A program made the translations under genes and the position numbers. From the NCBI GenBank assembly GCA_009786295.1, contig WQTN01000140.1, forward strand, positions 1 through 26,449: a stretch of DNA of 26,449 nucleotides. Direction: 5' to 3'. Below are positions 24,024-26,449 of this stretch, piece after piece (the stretch's first letter is position 1; every line of letters starts with the position of its first letter). The notes below the pieces were generated by a model, which searched no databases, was not told where the DNA came from, and saw nothing but the letters and a program-made list of their open reading frames with translations. Source of the DNA: Methanomassiliicoccaceae archaeon (GTDB taxonomy: Archaea > Thermoplasmatota > Thermoplasmata > Methanomassiliicoccales > Methanomethylophilaceae).

Positions 24024-24044
24024 AAAAAGACCGCCGAAGCGGCC
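24024..24044 (-). terminator. UUCG-tetraloop terminator of the zinc-ribbon membrane gene
   Basis: Read on the minus strand: CCGC-UUCG-GCGG, a four-base-pair stem with the extra-stable C(UUCG)G loop, then UC and five U. It starts about 8 nt after the stop at 24052. Confidence 0.5.
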
Positions 24045-24051
24045 GTTGGGT

Positions 24052-24540
24052 TTATGATTTGAATCTGTACTTCTCGTTGTTGAGCAAGAATGCAAAGATT
24101 ATTCCGATTATTCCAACAAGAATTCCGCCTGTGAGTAGAGCGATTATCGAACCAATCAGACAGAGTATGAATGCATTCTTGTGATTCTCCAGTTTGTAAA
24201 TATACATACAAGACAGCAGCGTAATTATTCCGCCCAGAAGACACACTGCACCTACCACTGGCCCAGCGATGAAGATGAAACCGACTCCAAGGGCGATAAG
24301 GGCTACGCCGGCAAGGAGCGAAACTATCGCCCACAATATGCCCAGCACCAAGATTATTGTCAGTGTTCCTCCGAGCCCCTGTGCGCTCTGCTGCGGCGCG
24401 TTGCTCGGACCATAGTTGTTGGTCCAATTCTGTTGATTGTTATTCTGATTTGATGACGAGCCCGATACCGCTGCTCCGCAACTCGGGCAGTATACCGATC
24501 CATAATCGATTTCTTTTCCGCATTTTGAACAATATGCCAT
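24052..24540 (-). CDS. Zinc-ribbon membrane protein
   Basis: 162 residues. N-terminal zinc ribbon C4-x2-C7 and C18-x2-C21 (YCSKCG ... YCPSCG), an Asn/Gln/Ser-rich linker (~27-55), then about four hydrophobic segments to the charged end NEKYRFKS. This zinc-ribbon plus membrane architecture is widespread in archaea and gut bacteria with no known function. The ATG has GAGG about 7 nt upstream. Single gene ending at a hairpin. Confidence 0.8.
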   Translation of the reverse strand: MAYCSKCGKEIDYGSVYCPSCGAAVSGSSSNQNNNQQNWTNNYGPSNAPQQSAQGLGGTLTIILVLGILWAIVSLLAGVALIALGVGFIFIAGPVVGAVCLLGGIITLLSCMYIYKLENHKNAFILCLIGSIIALLTGGILVGIIGIIFAFLLNNEKYRFKS

Positions 24541-24713
24541 GTTATGCCTCTTTGATCATAAGATAATCCGTATTACTGGTATAGAAAGATATGGATATGT
24601 ATTCAATAGAGTATAAGGATTTAACATTGAACATTGCTCGCTTTCGAAAACCGCTTTTTGCGATATATAGTAGCGTTTGCCTCTGCGGCCAATTCCTACT
24701 GGTTCTGAGAGAG

Positions 24714-24727
24714 GCTTTTTTATACGC
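24714..24727 (+). promoter_or_regulatory. TATA box of the hexapeptide acetyltransferase gene
   Basis: GGCTTTTTTATACG centred near 24722. Transcription would start near 24748, so the in-frame codon at 24677 cannot be the start and the ATG at 24755 is chosen. Confidence 0.5.
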
Positions 24728-24754
24728 TGCAAATCACTTATTATTGCCGTATCC

Positions 24755-25402
24755 ATGGAAAGAGAATTCCGCGAAAGAAACGAGATGATAGACTTCGAGA
24801 AAAGATTCCCGGGAATGAATATCTTACCGCCTGCCGAATTACGACGGCAGTCGTGTGAAATCGACCGCCATCTGTCCAAATTCAGGAAACTCGCAGCAGG
24901 ATCCATCGAATGGCATGAGATGCAGCAGGAACTGGGCATGATGGCATCCGCAGGCCTCGGCCCAAAGCTCAGAGCGTTGTTCTATGAAACAACTCTGCCG
25001 AAATGCGGAAAGGACCTATACGTCTACCCTGGGGTGACGTTCTACTTCCCATATAACATATCGATCGGCGATAACGTGTACCTGAACAAGAATGTGTCCA
25101 TTACCGCAAGAGATGAGGTAACAATAGGAAACAATGTTCTTATAGGGCCGAACGTCGTCATCAATACAGGAAACCACACATTCTCGGACAGAGACATCCC
25201 CATAGTGAAACAAGGGCACACATCTGAGAAGATCGTTATCGGGGATGATGTGTGGATAGCCGCCAACGCGATAATACTGAAGGGCGTAAACATCGGCGAG
25301 GGTTCGGTAGTGGCCGCCGGGGCGGTCGTGAATAAGGATGTTCCGCCATACACGGTGGTAGGCGGAGTGCCTGCGAAGATCATCAAGATCAGAGGAGAAT
25401 GA
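24755..25402 (+). CDS. Maltose/galactoside O-acetyltransferase-like hexapeptide enzyme
   Basis: 215 residues from ATG 24755. A helical N-terminal Mac-like region (~10-80) is followed by a left-handed beta-helix of hexapeptide repeats (from ~87: VYPGVTF, ISIGDNV, VTIGNNV, LIGPNV, IVIGDDVWI, VNIGEGSVV) and the closing VVGGVPAKIIKI. His141 in NTGNHTF matches the catalytic His. It acetylates a sugar or related acceptor with acetyl-CoA; the acceptor is unknown. Start supported by the TATA position. Single gene. Confidence 0.9.
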   Translation: MEREFRERNEMIDFEKRFPGMNILPPAELRRQSCEIDRHLSKFRKLAAGSIEWHEMQQELGMMASAGLGPKLRALFYETTLPKCGKDLYVYPGVTFYFPYNISIGDNVYLNKNVSITARDEVTIGNNVLIGPNVVINTGNHTFSDRDIPIVKQGHTSEKIVIGDDVWIAANAIILKGVNIGEGSVVAAGAVVNKDVPPYTVVGGVPAKIIKIRGE

Positions 25403-25493
25403 AAAATTCCTGATATCGCACTGCTTCGTAGATACGCGATCGGACATTTCAATGCATAATGTACCTAATTTAATGTCTGGCTATTAAGGTAAG

Positions 25494-25568
25494 CGAACGG
25501 GAGGGGATTCGAACCCCCGGCCTGCAGCTTAGGAGGCTGCCGCCATATCCAGACTAGGCCACCCGTCC
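25494..25568 (-). tRNA. tRNA-Arg (anticodon CCT)
   Basis: 75 nt on the minus strand. Acceptor stem GGACGGG / CCCGTTC (one G-T pair) with discriminator G, anticodon stem GCAGC / GCTGC around the loop CTCCTAA (anticodon CCT, codon AGG), five-base variable loop and T arm GGGGG-TTCGAAT-CCCCT. No CCA is encoded and no intron is seen. A T-rich segment between it and the FKBP gene may be its promoter. Confidence 0.95.
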
Positions 25569-25597
25569 AAGATTAATGGGTTTGAAAAATAAGGGGT

Positions 25598-26311
25598 TTA
25601 TTCTTCTTTCTGACCGTCTTCCAGATCTTTCTTTCCGATGGACCAGACCTCGACGAACTCCACTGTGTCGACGCCGAAGGCCACTCTCAACTCGGAAACG
25701 ACCTTGAACCTTGCCATCTGCCAGTCCGGGTTGAACTTTGCCATGTCCGGGAGAGTTACCGTTACTTTGTCTCCGGGGAATTCGAATACGAATCCCTCGC
25801 TGTCGCCGTAGCAGACCTCCACTGTGGCCTTTGCCTTCTCTACGGGTTCCTTGATCTCCTCGGTCACAGTGAACTTGTACAGCAGGTCGAATCCGGCCAG
25901 GGGGCTGTTGAAATCTACCTTTACACGCCCGGCGCCCACGGACATTATGTGTCCGGTGCGGTTTCCGAGCGTCACCTGAAGCCCGGGGTAGGGGTTGATC
26001 TCCTGCCTGTTGAACTCCCTTATCGGATAAATCTCTATGAGCTTGGGGTCTCTTCCGCCTGCGGCGTCCTCTGCGGGGATCAGTATCTCTTTCTCCACGC
26101 CTACTTCCGCCTTTGAGATCGCCTCATCGAGTATAGGGAACAGTTTTCCGGATCCCACGATGTACGCCATCGGCGCATAGGTATATTTCTCATTGTATAT
26201 GTCTGCCTCTTTGGCAACGGCTTCGTCCGTTGTGTCATAAAGTTTACCGCTCTCTGCCAAATAGGCTTTGTAATCGAGGCGGATCATCTTTTTAGCGTCA
26301 TTGTCTGCCAT
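25598..26311 (-). CDS. FKBP-type peptidyl-prolyl isomerase, long archaeal (SlyD-like) type
   Basis: 237 residues from ATG 26311; an in-frame TTG two codons earlier is less likely because GGTGAT lies 5 nt before the ATG. The first ~95 residues and those near 140-150 form the FKBP fold (MIRLDYKAYL, YIVGSGKLFPILDEAI, LYKFTVTEEI), with the chaperone insert-in-flap between (IREFNRQEINPYPGLQV to DFNSPLAGF). A C-terminal domain of about 80 residues is typical of long archaeal FKBPs. It catalyses proline isomerisation and acts as a folding helper. A CTTTTAAAACC element (about 26370-26380, minus) is the likely TATA box. Confidence 0.93.
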   Translation of the reverse strand: MADNDAKKMIRLDYKAYLAESGKLYDTTDEAVAKEADIYNEKYTYAPMAYIVGSGKLFPILDEAISKAEVGVEKEILIPAEDAAGGRDPKLIEIYPIREFNRQEINPYPGLQVTLGNRTGHIMSVGAGRVKVDFNSPLAGFDLLYKFTVTEEIKEPVEKAKATVEVCYGDSEGFVFEFPGDKVTVTLPDMAKFNPDWQMARFKVVSELRVAFGVDTVEFVEVWSIGKKDLEDGQKEE

Positions 26312-26415
26312 TTTCAATCACCGTGATCGATGATTCTCGATCCAATGCATGGCGCGATTATCTAATAGGTTTTAAAAGTGTCGGTCATTTTTTGTTCCAT
26401 CCGCATATACTGGGC

Positions 26416-26449
26416 ATGAAAAGTAATAAAAAGAATGCCAACATACATC
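26416..26449 (+). CDS. Possible start of a gene running off the right edge
   Basis: An ATG at 26416 opens a frame (MKSNKKNANIH) still open at the window end. Only 11 codons are visible; there is no SD. Divergent to the FKBP gene. Weak support. Confidence 0.2.
   Translation, partial: MKSNKKNANIH

Noticed and set aside
1..26449. CRISPR array, rRNA, intact insertion sequence, integrase or replication origin
   Set aside because: No regularly spaced repeats, rRNA-like segment, transposase frame or origin-type repeat cluster was seen on either strand.

Overview
The window is archaeal and reads like a mesophilic anaerobe of the Thermoplasmata, most plausibly a host-associated methanogen of the Methanomassiliicoccales. 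Evidence: an archaeal LonB protease, glycerol-1-phosphate dehydrogenase (archaeal lipid backbone), archaeal-type NMN adenylyltransferase, a UPF0179 protein, a long archaeal FKBP, superoxide reductase and an iron-sulfur flavoprotein (anaerobe oxygen defence), a large Ig/beta-helix surface adhesin, TATA-box promoters with many leaderless starts, and no TAG stop codon in about 30 genes. The taxonomic call is inference; no methanogenesis or pyrrolysine gene lies here.

Layout. 1-1476: 3' part of lonB. 1692-5879: 1,395-residue adhesin. 5986-6994: nadM and a pncC-like amidase that seems to start at CTG, ending against the convergent egsA-UPF0179 pair (8489-6995). 8550-10185: iron-sulfur flavoprotein, a HisA-like protein on the other strand, superoxide reductase. 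10301-13423: charged coiled-coil protein, CDF metal transporter, 14-TM MFS exporter. 13570-15528: corrinoid adenosyltransferase, MetA and RidA. 15522-17034: a radical SAM/SPASM enzyme preceded by a 98-residue cysteine-rich peptide, the strongest candidate for an undescribed system (a RiPP-like peptide and its maturase). 17155-21247: small membrane protein, DUF5685 protein, an operon of nicotinamidase-like, GNAT and duplicated-motif Cys protein, and a MATE exporter. 21248-22811: gene-poor stretch with a leaderless 52-residue ORF, a small membrane protein (second CTG start candidate) and a decayed DUF1016 nuclease fragment. 22821-26449: thpR, two membrane proteins, a hexapeptide acetyltransferase, tRNA-Arg(CCT), and a long FKBP.

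How the genes connect. NAD metabolism is represented three times (nadM, pncC-like, nicotinamidase-like). egsA makes the glycerol-1-phosphate backbone of archaeal lipids. MetA with RidA points to methionine synthesis through O-acetylhomoserine. The corrinoid adenosyltransferase fits a corrinoid-dependent lifestyle. Most other genes are single transcription units with their own TATA boxes.
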